Source of the DNA: CAZUDI01 sp964618975
Lineage (GTDB): Bacteria > Desulfobacterota > Desulfomonilia > UBA1062
DNA length: 64,000 nucleotides
NCBI GenBank assembly: GCA_964618975.1
Contig: CAZUDI010000003.1
Coordinates: forward strand, 62,001-126,000
Direction of reading: 5' to 3'
The notes beneath the pieces were generated by a model that saw only the letters and a program-made list of their open reading frames with translations, was not told where the DNA came from and did no database searches. Positions 1-7,910 of this stretch are shown here, one piece after another. Numbering within the stretch: position 1 is the stretch's first letter; each line of letters starts with the position of its first letter. Both the position numbers and the translations under genes were made by a program.

Positions 1-681
1 TTCGCCGCACTGAGCATCGTCTCCTCCAAGATGCTCACCACCGACGAGGAACGCAAGATCGCCTATTTCCTGCAGCGGGCGGCGGAAAGGATGGAAAATG
101 TGGCGCTCTACGAGGGGCTCTACGAAAACATCCTCTCCACCCTGAACAGTATGGCCAAGATCATCGACGCCCGCGACCCGTACACCTCCCAGCACTCCAC
201 CCGGGTCACCATGCTCGCCACTTCCCTGGCCCGGGCCCTGAAGATCTCGGTGGATGACCTGGATATCCTGTCCATCGCCGCTTCATTGCATGACATCGGC
301 AAGGTGGGCATACCCGATCACATCCTGCTCAAACCGGACCGGCTTACCGATGAGGAATTCACGGTCATCAAACGACATGCCGACATCGGTGCGGACATCC
401 TCAATCCCATCATCCCCATGCGCAAGGAATCCCAGATCATCCGACATCACCATGAGCGCTACGATGGCAAGGGCTACCCTCTCGGTCTGGCAGGGGAGGA
501 CATCCCCCTGCTCTCACGGATTATCACCCTGGCCGATGCGTACGACGCCATGACGTCGGACCGCCCCTACCGCAAGGGCCTGGCAAAAGAGGCGGCCCTG
601 GCCGAGATCACGCGCTGCAGGGGAACCCAGTTCGACCCCGTCATCGCCGGCATCTTCATCGAAACGCTCGGCGAAGACTAG
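1..681 (+). CDS. HD-GYP domain protein, c-di-GMP phosphodiesterase-like (5' end outside window)
   Basis: The reading frame is open from the first base, so the start lies upstream; 226 residues are visible. The first ATG inside the window is at 31, but the preceding codons also look coding and resemble the end of a GAF or similar sensory domain. The visible part is an HD-GYP domain: HSTRV, the metal-binding HDIGK pair, and the extended HHHERYDGKGYP motif, followed by DAYDAMTSDRPYR, all typical of active members. Such proteins hydrolyse cyclic di-GMP in the cytoplasm, which would fit the two PilZ receptors near 18.5-19.4 kb. The full N-terminal domain cannot be seen. Confidence 0.9.
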   Translation, partial: FAALSIVSSKMLTTDEERKIAYFLQRAAERMENVALYEGLYENILSTLNSMAKIIDARDPYTSQHSTRVTMLATSLARALKISVDDLDILSIAASLHDIGKVGIPDHILLKPDRLTDEEFTVIKRHADIGADILNPIIPMRKESQIIRHHHERYDGKGYPLGLAGEDIPLLSRIITLADAYDAMTSDRPYRKGLAKEAALAEITRCRGTQFDPVIAGIFIETLGED

Positions 682-688
682 CTTACCC

Positions 689-1168
689 TTACTCGGTGGT
701 CGTGCGCAAGACGGCCGAATCCCGGACGTCCTGCACGCGTGAGGCCTCTAGTTCCGCCTGCAGCATCTTCAGGCGCTGCCTGAGCTGCCGGACCTCATCC
801 TGGAGCTCGGAACGCTCGCCTTCAAGTTCCAGGATTCTCTCGTCCAGGGACTTGAGCTCGACCGCCTTCTCCTGGGGGGTCTTGGCAAGTTCGGCCTTGA
901 CGGTGGCAAGCTCGGCGCCCAGCTCGGTCATGCGCTGCGTCAGGCCGCGGTTCTTGTGCTCGAGTGTGGCGATGTAATCGATGACCTCGGTCAGCACCTG
1001 TTTATAATCCCGGGGCCCGTTCCCCCGGTATTCCCAGATATAATATCCCAGCCCGAGCCCCAGGATGAAGATGATCAGGATACCGATCAGCGGGGCCCGC
1101 CAGCGGTTGCCCTTCTTTGCACCCCCGGCAGCCGGGGCGTCCGGGTTCTGTTTTGCGTTGTCGGCCAT
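689..1168 (-). CDS. Membrane-anchored coiled-coil protein, unknown function
   Basis: 159 aa. An Ala/Lys-rich N-terminus is followed by one transmembrane helix (about residues 25-45, rich in Ile, Leu and Gly) and then a long charged stretch with heptad-like Leu/Glu/Arg spacing to the end, expected to form a periplasmic coiled coil. The start at 1168 (MADNAKQ) was preferred to an ATG seven codons upstream because AGGGAGG sits 7 nt before it. It converges on the HD-GYP gene with a 7-nt gap. I do not recognise a family; a structural or scaffolding envelope role is only a guess. Confidence 0.65.
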   Translation of the reverse strand: MADNAKQNPDAPAAGGAKKGNRWRAPLIGILIIFILGLGLGYYIWEYRGNGPRDYKQVLTEVIDYIATLEHKNRGLTQRMTELGAELATVKAELAKTPQEKAVELKSLDERILELEGERSELQDEVRQLRQRLKMLQAELEASRVQDVRDSAVLRTTTE

Positions 1169-1278
1169 AGCACCCTCCCTGAAAATCATGCTCTAGGACA
1201 GATCCCGCTCCGAGTCAAGAAAGAAGGCACACATTCCCCGGTTGTACGAGATCGCCCGATATGCCATAGCAGATAGAT

Positions 1279-2256
1279 ATGGATATCCTGATCGTCAAGC
1301 TGGGGGCCCTGGGCGACGTGATCAACACCTTGCCGCTGGCCATCCATCTGCACGAGCAGCTCCAGGCGCGTATCCACTGGCTCTGCGAGCCCTTGAGCCT
1401 ACCCCTGTTGGTCGAGCACCCGTATGTCGATTGCCCCATCCTCTTCGACAGGCACCGCTGGCAGACAAGCCTGCCCCGCGTGCTGCGTCTTATCCGGGGG
1501 CAACACTTCGAGTTGGTGCTGGACCTCCAGCGCATCGCCAAGTCCGCCCTCCTGGCCCTGTATGCCAACGGTGAGCGCACCCTCGGCTTCGACAGGGCCA
1601 GGTGCAAGGAGATGACCTGGCTTTTGCCCTTCGAGCGCATCCCGCCCTGCCCGGGGGTCACGCACATGGCTTTGCAATACCTGGAGTTCGCGACCTACCT
1701 GGGACTGCCACCTGGTACCCCGCGTTGGGAGATCCCGGTGAGTGCGGTGCCTCCCATCAGTCTCCCCGCGAGGTACGTCGTCCTGAACATCGGCGCCACC
1801 AAGCCTGCCAACCGCTGGCCAGCCGCCAGTTTCGCCGCGCTGACGCAGGCGCTCCAGAAAAGCTTCGGCCTGCCGGCCGTAATCACCGGAGGTCCGTCCG
1901 AGAAACCGATGGCCCGCGAGGTCATGGACCGGGCCCACCCCGGCACCATCGATCTCACGGGCCGGACCACGCTGGGCGAGCTCACCGCGGTCCTGGCCGG
2001 GGCCCTGGCCGTGGTGAGCTGCGATACCGGGCCGCTGCACCTGGCGGTGGCCCTGGGGCGCCCCGTGGTCGCCCTCTTCGGCCCGGCCGATCCGCGCCGC
2101 ACCGGACCCTACCGGGGGGTGGTGATCCAGAAGGAGCTTGCCTGCGTCCCCTGCAACCGGCGCGAGTGCCCGGACAACATCTGCATGCAGCGCATCACGC
2201 CGCAGGAGATCATCGCACGGCTCGAGCCCCTCATCATTAAAACTAAAAATTCTTGA
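1279..2256 (+). CDS. Glycosyltransferase family 9 (heptosyltransferase-like)
   Basis: 325 aa, the usual length for ADP-heptose:LPS heptosyltransferases (WaaC/WaaF/RfaQ family). The N-terminus MDILIVKLGALGDVINTLP is the family signature, and the C-terminal half has VVLNIGATKPANRWP, the sugar-nucleotide region CDTGPLHLAVALGRPVVALFGP and a Cys-rich tail (CVPCNRRECPDNIC) common in GT9 enzymes. These enzymes add heptose to the LPS inner core at the cytoplasmic face. The neighbouring WaaP-like kinases, which in the known family phosphorylate core heptose or Kdo, support a core-LPS role. Which heptose is added cannot be told. Confidence 0.88.
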   Translation: MDILIVKLGALGDVINTLPLAIHLHEQLQARIHWLCEPLSLPLLVEHPYVDCPILFDRHRWQTSLPRVLRLIRGQHFELVLDLQRIAKSALLALYANGERTLGFDRARCKEMTWLLPFERIPPCPGVTHMALQYLEFATYLGLPPGTPRWEIPVSAVPPISLPARYVVLNIGATKPANRWPAASFAALTQALQKSFGLPAVITGGPSEKPMAREVMDRAHPGTIDLTGRTTLGELTAVLAGALAVVSCDTGPLHLAVALGRPVVALFGPADPRRTGPYRGVVIQKELACVPCNRRECPDNICMQRITPQEIIARLEPLIIKTKNS

Positions 2257-2263
2257 AGGGGGC

Positions 2264-2297
2264 GTGGGGGGAACTTCTTATAAGAAGTTCCCCCCAC
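2264..2297. terminator. Perfect 34-bp palindrome between convergent genes, likely bidirectional terminator
   Basis: Two 17-nt arms meet with no spacer (left arm from GTGGGGGG to TTCTTA, right arm its exact complement), 8 bp after the GT9 stop and 78 bp from the stop of the converging kinase gene. A GC-rich stem base with an AT-rich tip suits a terminator, but no strong T-run follows on either strand. Confidence 0.6.
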
Positions 2298-2374
2298 ATA
2301 AATAAGGCAGGTCCGCGTTCCTCCCTCTTCGGGTGCAAATTCTCCTTCCTGACAAAGAAACACGACCATGGCGC

Positions 2375-3862
2375 TCAGTGCGCCGCCTCCCCCCAGCACT
2401 CGCGGCGGTCGCCTTCCCCGGTGCAGTAGAGGACCTGCTCGGAGACCGAGCGCCGCCACACCGCAGCCAGAAGCGCGCGCGGGTCGTCGCCGGTGACCCC
2501 GGCATAGGCTTTCAGGAAGGCCAGGCGCACGGGCCGACCCACCTTGAGGGGGATGCTCGTGTTGAGCTGGACGAGATTCTTGAGCCGGCGTGAGCGGGAA
2601 AGGGAGCGCGCCTGGAGCACCCGGTCGGTGTCGAGCAGAAAGAACCGCGGAAGTTCCGGGTCGATCTTGAGGTTGCAGCCCTTGAGATCGGCGTGGTAGA
2701 TGGCTGCCGCATGCAGCTTGCCGATGATGCGGCCGAGCTCCCGGGCCAGGGCGTAGCGCTTGCGGGGGGCCAGCGTCTCATACCGGCAGCATAGAAACTG
2801 GTCGAGATCGGGCTCTGCCAAGGCCCCGGTGATGAGCGCGCTGCTGCGATCAGTCATGAGGACCAGCGCCACAGGGGGCGCCGTGGCGAACCCGTGCATG
2901 TTGAGGGTCAGAAGCCCTTGCCAGGACCTCAGCGCATAGGGTTGCTGTGCGGGACGGGTGCGACAATAGGATTTCACACAGAGCCTTTCCACCAGCGTGA
3001 TCTGGGTCTTGTGCTGCTGTTTGAGAACCTGGGTGCCGCTCTCAATGTTCGCGGTGTGGCGCGCGAGCACCGCGTCCACATCCAGCTCGATGCCCGCCAT
3101 GACATAGGCCCTGTATCCGGGTCCCTCAAACTGCTGCATGAGGTCACGGTCGCGCAGCAACCCCCTGACCCAGCGGGTCACCACCTGCCGGCGCACACGC
3201 CGGGAGCGCCGGACGATCTGCCGCGCACACGCCTCAAGGTCGGGCAGGTGCCCGAGACGCTCCAGGTAGCCCATGAGCTGCGAGTCAGGCACCTCGTAAC
3301 GGCTGAGCACCTGCGCAAAGAGACGCACCGCGTCACGACGCCTGAGAAAAGCGTGTTCCCGGATCTCGTAGGCATCCAGAAACCAGGGGCGCCCATCTTC
3401 GTCGAGGATGACGTTCCCCGGATGCATATCGGTAAAGGAGAAGTTGCCGCTCAGAAGTTCGAGGGCCAGCTCCAGCAGGATGGCGGCCTGTTCCGAGGGG
3501 GGCAGCACATGCATGTCTCTCCCCTGGGGGATGGCCCGGGTGACGAGCGCCGAAAGCGCCCCCAATCTGACGTGGTCCACCACCTCGGGCACCCGCACCC
3601 CCTTGTCCGCCAGCCGAGCGAGCATGCGGGCCTCGTAGCCGGTCTTGGGCCGCAGGCGGTTTCTCAGGCGTGCGAAAGGCCCCCGGGGATCGCAGACCTT
3701 CACATAGTAGAGATCCCGGCCGTCTTGTGAGAGCCGGTACACGCTGCGCTCGGACTTGGCCTGCACCAGTTCCCACGTACAGCCAGGGCAGCATTGTGAA
3801 AGTGATCCCTGCAGCCGCCCGAGGGATTCCCCTCTGGAAACATGTGCGTACTTGACCTCCAT
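2375..3862 (-). CDS. Tandem double LPS-kinase-like protein (two Kdo/WaaP-type kinase domains)
   Basis: 495 aa. Start at 3862 chosen for the AAGGAGG Shine-Dalgarno 7 nt upstream. Two complete kinase-like folds lie in one chain. Domain 1 (about 40-190) has a candidate ATP-binding Lys55 (YYVKVCD), catalytic loop FTDMHPGN (Asp145, Asn150) and metal-binding Asp163 (FLDAYE). Domain 2 (about 285-470) has Lys297 (CVKSY), YHADLKGCN (Asp392, Asn397) and Asp411 (LLDTDR). Domain 2 looks like the Kdo kinase/WaaP family, which phosphorylates inner-core sugars of LPS from ATP; domain 1 is more divergent but keeps all key residues. It is divergent from a GT2-kinase fusion and converges on a heptosyltransferase-like gene. 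The substrate is inferred, not shown. Confidence 0.75.
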   Translation of the reverse strand: MEVKYAHVSRGESLGRLQGSLSQCCPGCTWELVQAKSERSVYRLSQDGRDLYYVKVCDPRGPFARLRNRLRPKTGYEARMLARLADKGVRVPEVVDHVRLGALSALVTRAIPQGRDMHVLPPSEQAAILLELALELLSGNFSFTDMHPGNVILDEDGRPWFLDAYEIREHAFLRRRDAVRLFAQVLSRYEVPDSQLMGYLERLGHLPDLEACARQIVRRSRRVRRQVVTRWVRGLLRDRDLMQQFEGPGYRAYVMAGIELDVDAVLARHTANIESGTQVLKQQHKTQITLVERLCVKSYCRTRPAQQPYALRSWQGLLTLNMHGFATAPPVALVLMTDRSSALITGALAEPDLDQFLCCRYETLAPRKRYALARELGRIIGKLHAAAIYHADLKGCNLKIDPELPRFFLLDTDRVLQARSLSRSRRLKNLVQLNTSIPLKVGRPVRLAFLKAYAGVTGDDPRALLAAVWRRSVSEQVLYCTGEGDRRECWGEAAH

Positions 3863-3932
3863 GCTGCCCTCCTTACCACATCCGCAGGGAGGATGAAAAC
3901 AAACGAAAGATCCCTTCCCCTGGTGCACGCGG

Positions 3933-3961
3933 TTGACAGCCGCCCGGGGCGTGTGTAAGGT
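3933..3961 (+). promoter_or_regulatory. Sigma-70 type promoter candidate for the GT2-kinase gene
   Basis: TTGACA at 3933-3938, 17-nt spacer, TAAGGT at 3956-3961. Transcription would begin around 3967-3969, essentially on the ATG at 3969, suggesting a leaderless or near-leaderless message. AAGG inside the -10 region could instead be a weak Shine-Dalgarno for a longer transcript. Confidence 0.45.
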
Positions 3962-3968
3962 CTTGCGC

Positions 3969-5720
3969 ATGGCGGCAGGCAAGCAAATCGTCCATGATTT
4001 CCAACAGACCCCCGATGAATCCTCCCCTTTCGCCGAGCACCCTTCCCAGGTCAGCATCATCATCGTGACCATGGGCGCAGACGCGATGCTCAAGGCCTGC
4101 ATCCACTCGATTCAGGCCCGGGTAGACCTACCCCTCGAGATCATCATCGTCAACAACGCGGCCACCCCCCTGGATTTGGAGGACGCCCCCGCGCTCACAA
4201 TCATCGAAAACGGCACCAATATGGGCTTTGCCCGCGCCGTGAACCGCGGCCTGGAGATGGCCGCCTCCCCTCTCGTGTGCCTGCTCAACTCGGACACGTA
4301 CCTTACCGAGGACATCATCGCGCCCATGGTCGCCTTCATGCACACCCACGCGCGGGCCGGCATCTGCGGGTTACAGCTGGTCTTCGGGGACGGCGCGCTG
4401 CAGAACTCCTTGGACATCTTCCCCAACCTGGCCACCGAGTTCCTCAACAAGTCCCTCCTGAAGCTCATCTTCCGCCGAAGCTACCCGAGCAAACGCTCGG
4501 GGTTCACGGCCCCGGTCAGGGTGCCCTCGGTGATCGGTGCCTGCATGATGATCAGACGCGCACTCCTCGATACAATCGGGGACCTGGACGAGGGGTACTT
4601 CTTCTATCTCGAGGAGACCGACCTCTGCCGGCGGGCCTGGGACCATGGGTATGAGGTCTGGCACCTGCCGCAGCTGCGCCTCGTCCACTACCAGGGAGGC
4701 ACAGCCCGCCGGAGCGATATCAGGCGCAAAATCGAGTTCCGCCGCTCGGTGATCACCTTCTTCCGGCGCCACAGGGGTCCGTTGCGGACCGCGCTGCTCG
4801 TCGCCCTCAGCGTCCTGAAGTCGCTCATCGAACTCGCAGGCGCCCTCCCGCTGGTCGTCACAGAACGCGGAAGACAGCGCCTCATCACGGTCACGAGCCT
4901 GCTCCTCTGGTACCTGAGCGGCCGCCCCGAGGGCTGGGGACTGGAGCGCACCCACCCGCTCTACGAGAAGAGCAGGGCTCACGGCTACACCTGGTTTCTC
5001 AAACCCGGGAAAGACCTTCCCTCTCCGACGCGTGATCCGCAGGCCTTCATGGAGGGCTTAAGGTGCGTCCTCAATCTCTCGCGCACGGCCTGTGTGAAAT
5101 CGGGACAGTTGGACGGAAAGACGATCTTCATCAAGCGCTACAACTTCAAGGGCTGGCGTGATGCCTGCAAGAACCTTTTCCGCAAAAGCCGCGCGCTCAG
5201 GGCCTTCGAGTCGGCCCTCCTGCTCGAGAACCTGGGGGTCCCCACCCCGGCGGTGGTCTTCGCCTGTGAAAGGCGGATCCTGGGGGTGCTCGTGGTATCC
5301 TATATCGCCACCGAGGGGATCGACGCCCTGGACCTGGTGCGCCATCAGGCGCGGCACGGCTTCACGGATGACGATATCCGCAGGCTTGCCCGCTGCATGC
5401 GACGCCTGCATGAGATGGGCATCCTGCACGTGGACCTCAAGGGAGAAAATCTGCTCATCGACGATAAGCACACCATCCACCTCATCGATCTCGATCGCCT
5501 GCGGCGGGTGCGCCATTTGGGGCTGAAGGCGCGTGCCAAGAACCTGAGTTACCTGAACGCCTCCTTCGCCACCACCCTGCCAGGGGAGATGCGAGCGCTG
5601 TTCCTCGACGAATACCTCAAAGGGCACACGGATCTGGAACGCCAACGTCCCCGCCTGGAGGCGCTCATCCACGGCCACACGCAGCATCGGCTGCGCACAC
5701 GTTACCCTGCCCCTCAGTAG
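3969..5720 (+). CDS. Fusion: family 2 glycosyltransferase + WaaP/Kdo-kinase-like domain
   Basis: 583 aa. Residues about 25-290 form a GT2 rhamnosyltransferase-like domain: VSIIIVTMG start, IIIVNNA, NMGFARAVNRG, the DxD-like region LLNSDTYL, and FFYLEETDLCRRAWDHGY. A short hydrophobic segment follows (about 265-310), then a kinase domain (about 375-560) with candidate ATP-binding Lys in IFIKRYNF, the catalytic loop HVDLKGENLL and metal site LIDLDRL. A single polypeptide could both add and phosphorylate a core sugar at the cytoplasmic side of the inner membrane. ATG 3969 was preferred to an in-frame TTG at 3933, because that TTG is part of a TTGACA -35 box. The stop overlaps the convergent NusG-II gene. 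Confidence 0.82.
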   Translation: MAAGKQIVHDFQQTPDESSPFAEHPSQVSIIIVTMGADAMLKACIHSIQARVDLPLEIIIVNNAATPLDLEDAPALTIIENGTNMGFARAVNRGLEMAASPLVCLLNSDTYLTEDIIAPMVAFMHTHARAGICGLQLVFGDGALQNSLDIFPNLATEFLNKSLLKLIFRRSYPSKRSGFTAPVRVPSVIGACMMIRRALLDTIGDLDEGYFFYLEETDLCRRAWDHGYEVWHLPQLRLVHYQGGTARRSDIRRKIEFRRSVITFFRRHRGPLRTALLVALSVLKSLIELAGALPLVVTERGRQRLITVTSLLLWYLSGRPEGWGLERTHPLYEKSRAHGYTWFLKPGKDLPSPTRDPQAFMEGLRCVLNLSRTACVKSGQLDGKTIFIKRYNFKGWRDACKNLFRKSRALRAFESALLLENLGVPTPAVVFACERRILGVLVVSYIATEGIDALDLVRHQARHGFTDDDIRRLARCMRRLHEMGILHVDLKGENLLIDDKHTIHLIDLDRLRRVRHLGLKARAKNLSYLNASFATTLPGEMRALFLDEYLKGHTDLERQRPRLEALIHGHTQHRLRTRYPAPQ

Positions 5721-6091
5721 CTCACGCCATCGACGCTGGCCGTTTCTCCCCGGATGAGCACATACACCCGGTTGGGAATGCACACGATCGAGCTTCCCGC
5801 TTTATGGATACGGCCTCTGCGCAGGCACAGCTGATGCGGACAGGGGGAGGAGAGCATGCTCACCTCCCCGCCTTCGATGACCACCACACTCTCCCCCAGG
5901 GGCCCCTCGAGGCGTACGGTGACGTCCCGATCAAGGGGGAGGACGGCCACGAGGCCCTCCTGCGAACGGATCTCTACCTCACATCCCGGTGGCGCCCTCC
6001 AGGTGTCTATGGCGAACCATGCCCCGCCCACCATCAGGAGCGCGATGATCAGGACCACGTCGCCGCGGGTAAGTGGCGGCAGTCTTTGCAT
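5714..6091 (-). CDS. NusG domain II-containing membrane-anchored protein
   Basis: 125 aa. One N-terminal transmembrane helix (about 12-30, DVVLIIALLMVGGAWFA) precedes a small beta-rich extracytoplasmic domain with a CPHQLCLRRGRI motif and the C-terminal IVCIPNRVYVLI pattern of stand-alone NusG_II proteins, often found in anaerobes near electron-transfer genes. No such genes are adjacent here. Start at 6091 chosen because GGGGGG lies just before it. It overlaps the convergent GT2-kinase stop by 7 bp. Molecular function unknown. Confidence 0.72.
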   Translation of the reverse strand: MQRLPPLTRGDVVLIIALLMVGGAWFAIDTWRAPPGCEVEIRSQEGLVAVLPLDRDVTVRLEGPLGESVVVIEGGEVSMLSSPCPHQLCLRRGRIHKAGSSIVCIPNRVYVLIRGETASVDGVSY

Positions 6092-6155
6092 ATCCCCCCC
6101 TATACGACGAACAGCCGTCAAACACAAACGCTGCCCTTCGCGCTCAAGGACCGGC

Positions 6156-6184
6156 TTGACCTTGAGCGCCGATCCTCCTATAGT
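6156..6184 (+). promoter_or_regulatory. Sigma-70 type promoter candidate for the metallo-hydrolase gene
   Basis: TTGACC at 6156-6161, 17-nt spacer, TATAGT at 6179-6184. The predicted transcription start (about 6191) is only about 5 nt before the first ATG at 6196. Confidence 0.55.
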
Positions 6185-6195
6185 CGGGGTCCAAG

Positions 6196-7128
6196 ATGGA
6201 TATGGAGCAGATACGCAAGCGAGGCATCAGATTCACCAGCATCAACGAACGCCTCCACATCATTCACGGCACCGGCCGCAGCCGTTCCCCCTTCGCCAAC
6301 GCCTTCCTCGTAACCGACCGCGTCTGCGCCCTGATCGATACGGGCTGCGGCCTGGATATCCTCACGAAACTCCTGGATCTCCAGCCCATAGAACTCGTCA
6401 TCAATTCCCATTCGCATCCCGATCACACGGCCGGCAACTGGCTGGTACAGGGAATCTGCTCCCCCGAGATCGCCGTGCCAATCGAGGCCGCCTCCAGCAT
6501 CGGGAGCGCCGACAAACTCGCACCCAGGCTCGCCGGTGCGGAGTTGGCATCCTGCTGGCTGGAGACGTCCCTGTCCGTCACCGGGTTCAGGGACTTCACC
6601 CTCTCATCGCATTTCAGTGAAGGCCACGAGTTCCGCCTGGGGAGAACACGCCTGGTGGCCCTGCATACCCCGGGACACCTGGCCGACCACTACTGTCTGT
6701 GGGAGCCGGAGGAAAGGATTGTCTTCGGCTTCGATATCGACCTGAGCCCCTTCGGCGGATGGTATGGCAATGCGGAGTCCGACCTGGGACGCTTCAGGGC
6801 CTCCGTGGACCGGCTGCTCTCCCTGCCGGCCGAGGTCTATCTCTCGTCGCACGCCCGTCCGGTCAGGGGGGCGCATATCGACCGGCGCCTCAAGGCCTAC
6901 CGGTCCATCTTCGACGTCCGGCGCGAACGCATCAGGGCCCTCGTGCCCGTCAACGCCTGGAAGGGCCCGGAGGACATCGCGCACCTTTCCCCCATCTACG
7001 ACGTGCATCACCCCGACTCCAAGACCCTGCTGTTCTACAACGAGACCCAGATGGTGCGCAAACACCTGGACGAACTCGTGCTTGCGGGAGAGCTGGTGCA
7101 CCTAGATGGCGGCTATCGCCGCCGCTAG
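6196..7128 (+). CDS. Metallo-beta-lactamase fold hydrolase
   Basis: 310 aa. The metal-binding signature HSHPDH is at residues 72-77, with further ligands likely in HTPGHLADHY and GFDIDLSPFG and a late SSHARP histidine. A C-terminal helical region (about 230-305) with a winged-helix-like end (MVRKHLDELVLAGELVHLDGGY) resembles LACTB2- or RNase-like MBL proteins that carry such a tail. The family hydrolyses thioesters, lactones or phosphodiesters; the substrate here is unknown. Start 6196 is used; the Met two codons later (6202) is equally possible because no clear ribosome site precedes either. Confidence 0.8.
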   Translation: MDMEQIRKRGIRFTSINERLHIIHGTGRSRSPFANAFLVTDRVCALIDTGCGLDILTKLLDLQPIELVINSHSHPDHTAGNWLVQGICSPEIAVPIEAASSIGSADKLAPRLAGAELASCWLETSLSVTGFRDFTLSSHFSEGHEFRLGRTRLVALHTPGHLADHYCLWEPEERIVFGFDIDLSPFGGWYGNAESDLGRFRASVDRLLSLPAEVYLSSHARPVRGAHIDRRLKAYRSIFDVRRERIRALVPVNAWKGPEDIAHLSPIYDVHHPDSKTLLFYNETQMVRKHLDELVLAGELVHLDGGYRRR

Positions 7129-7427
7129 CCCCTGTCTGCCGCGAACGTCACCCGGAAAAGAATCCGCCGCAGATGCTCCCCTGCAATCAGCCGCTCAGGG
7201 ACACTAACTCGGGGCACCACTGCGGGGCACCCCTTGAAAGCCTCACGCGAAAGGGAACTGCCCCTAAGGGGACTCAAACCGGTTGATCTGCGGGTCAACT
7301 TCTGTCAGACTAACACACGGAAATCCTCTAGCATGGGGTTGAACCCCCGGCGGCACGCACCCTGGCCTCCCCATTCAGCCTTGAGCGGCGGGGAAGATGA
7401 CCCATAGCAATCAAAAGGAGGCATGCA
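7129..7427. other. 299-bp intergenic region without a gene
   Basis: No coding frame looks real. Several short GC-rich hairpins are present, such as GGGGCACC repeats near 7215-7235 and CCCCTAAGGGG near 7262. A segment around 7262-7300 superficially resembles the 3' part of a tRNA but does not fold as one. A clear AAAGGAGG ribosome site for the next gene is at its right end. Confidence 0.5.
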
Positions 7428-7871
7428 ATGGAATACTCCGAACTTGAACGACTCATCACGGACACCATACCCTGGGTCAAGGACAGCGGACTGCGGGTAG
7501 ATCTCATGGCCAAAAACCACATCCGTCTCACCGTTCCGCCTGAAAAGCACCTCAACCACGTGGGCATCGTCTATGCCGGGACCCACTTCATGCTCATGGA
7601 GGTCGCGGGGGCGGCCCTGTACTTCGCCACCTACGGCCTGAACAACCTTGTCCCTGTGAACAAGCACATGGAGATCAGCTACCTCAAACCCGCCTTCGGC
7701 GACATCAGCTGCGAGCTGAGTCTGGATGAGGAGACGGCCCGCGCCATGATGGCCCCGGTCGAACAGCGCGGCCGGGGTGACTGGATCCTGGATATGGCGG
7801 TCACGGATACCTCGGGTGTTACGGTCTCAAAAGCGCGGTGCAACTACTACCTCATCCCGACCCCGGCCTAG
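7428..7871 (+). CDS. Hotdog-fold thioesterase-like protein
   Basis: 147 aa, the usual size of single hotdog domains (PaaI / YiiD_C / DUF4442 type). Visible features are PPEKHLNHVGIVYAGTHFML, with a conserved-looking Asn-His and Gly before the central helix, followed by MEVAGAALYFATYG and beta strands ending in VSKARCNYYLI. Members hydrolyse acyl-CoA or act on acyl-ACP in the cytoplasm. A strong AAAGGAGG site lies 5-6 nt before the ATG. It stands alone and converges on the rod-shape operon. Substrate unknown. Confidence 0.75.
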   Translation: MEYSELERLITDTIPWVKDSGLRVDLMAKNHIRLTVPPEKHLNHVGIVYAGTHFMLMEVAGAALYFATYGLNNLVPVNKHMEISYLKPAFGDISCELSLDEETARAMMAPVEQRGRGDWILDMAVTDTSGVTVSKARCNYYLIPTPA

Positions 7872-7873
7872 GA

Positions 7874-7887
7874 CACCCTTCGGGGTG
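7874..7887. terminator. UUCG-loop hairpin between convergent thioesterase and rodA
   Basis: CACCC, TTCG tetraloop, GGGTG, immediately after the thioesterase stop and 24 bp from the rodA stop. UUCG loops are common in bacterial terminators; the stem is short and there is no T-run. Confidence 0.45.
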
Positions 7888-7910
7888 CAACAAGCCGGAT
7901 CGGCCCTGAC

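Noticed and set aside
3863..4106. N-terminal extension of the double-kinase frame
   Set aside because: The frame stays open to 4102, but the extra 80 residues are not kinase-like and overlap the divergent GT2-kinase gene; a strong ribosome site supports the start at 3862.
7255..7310. tRNA-like 3' end on the minus strand in the gap before the thioesterase gene
   Set aside because: The T-loop-like TTTGAGT is present, but the flanking bases do not form a T-stem and no acceptor or anticodon arm can be paired. At best it is a decayed attachment-site fragment.
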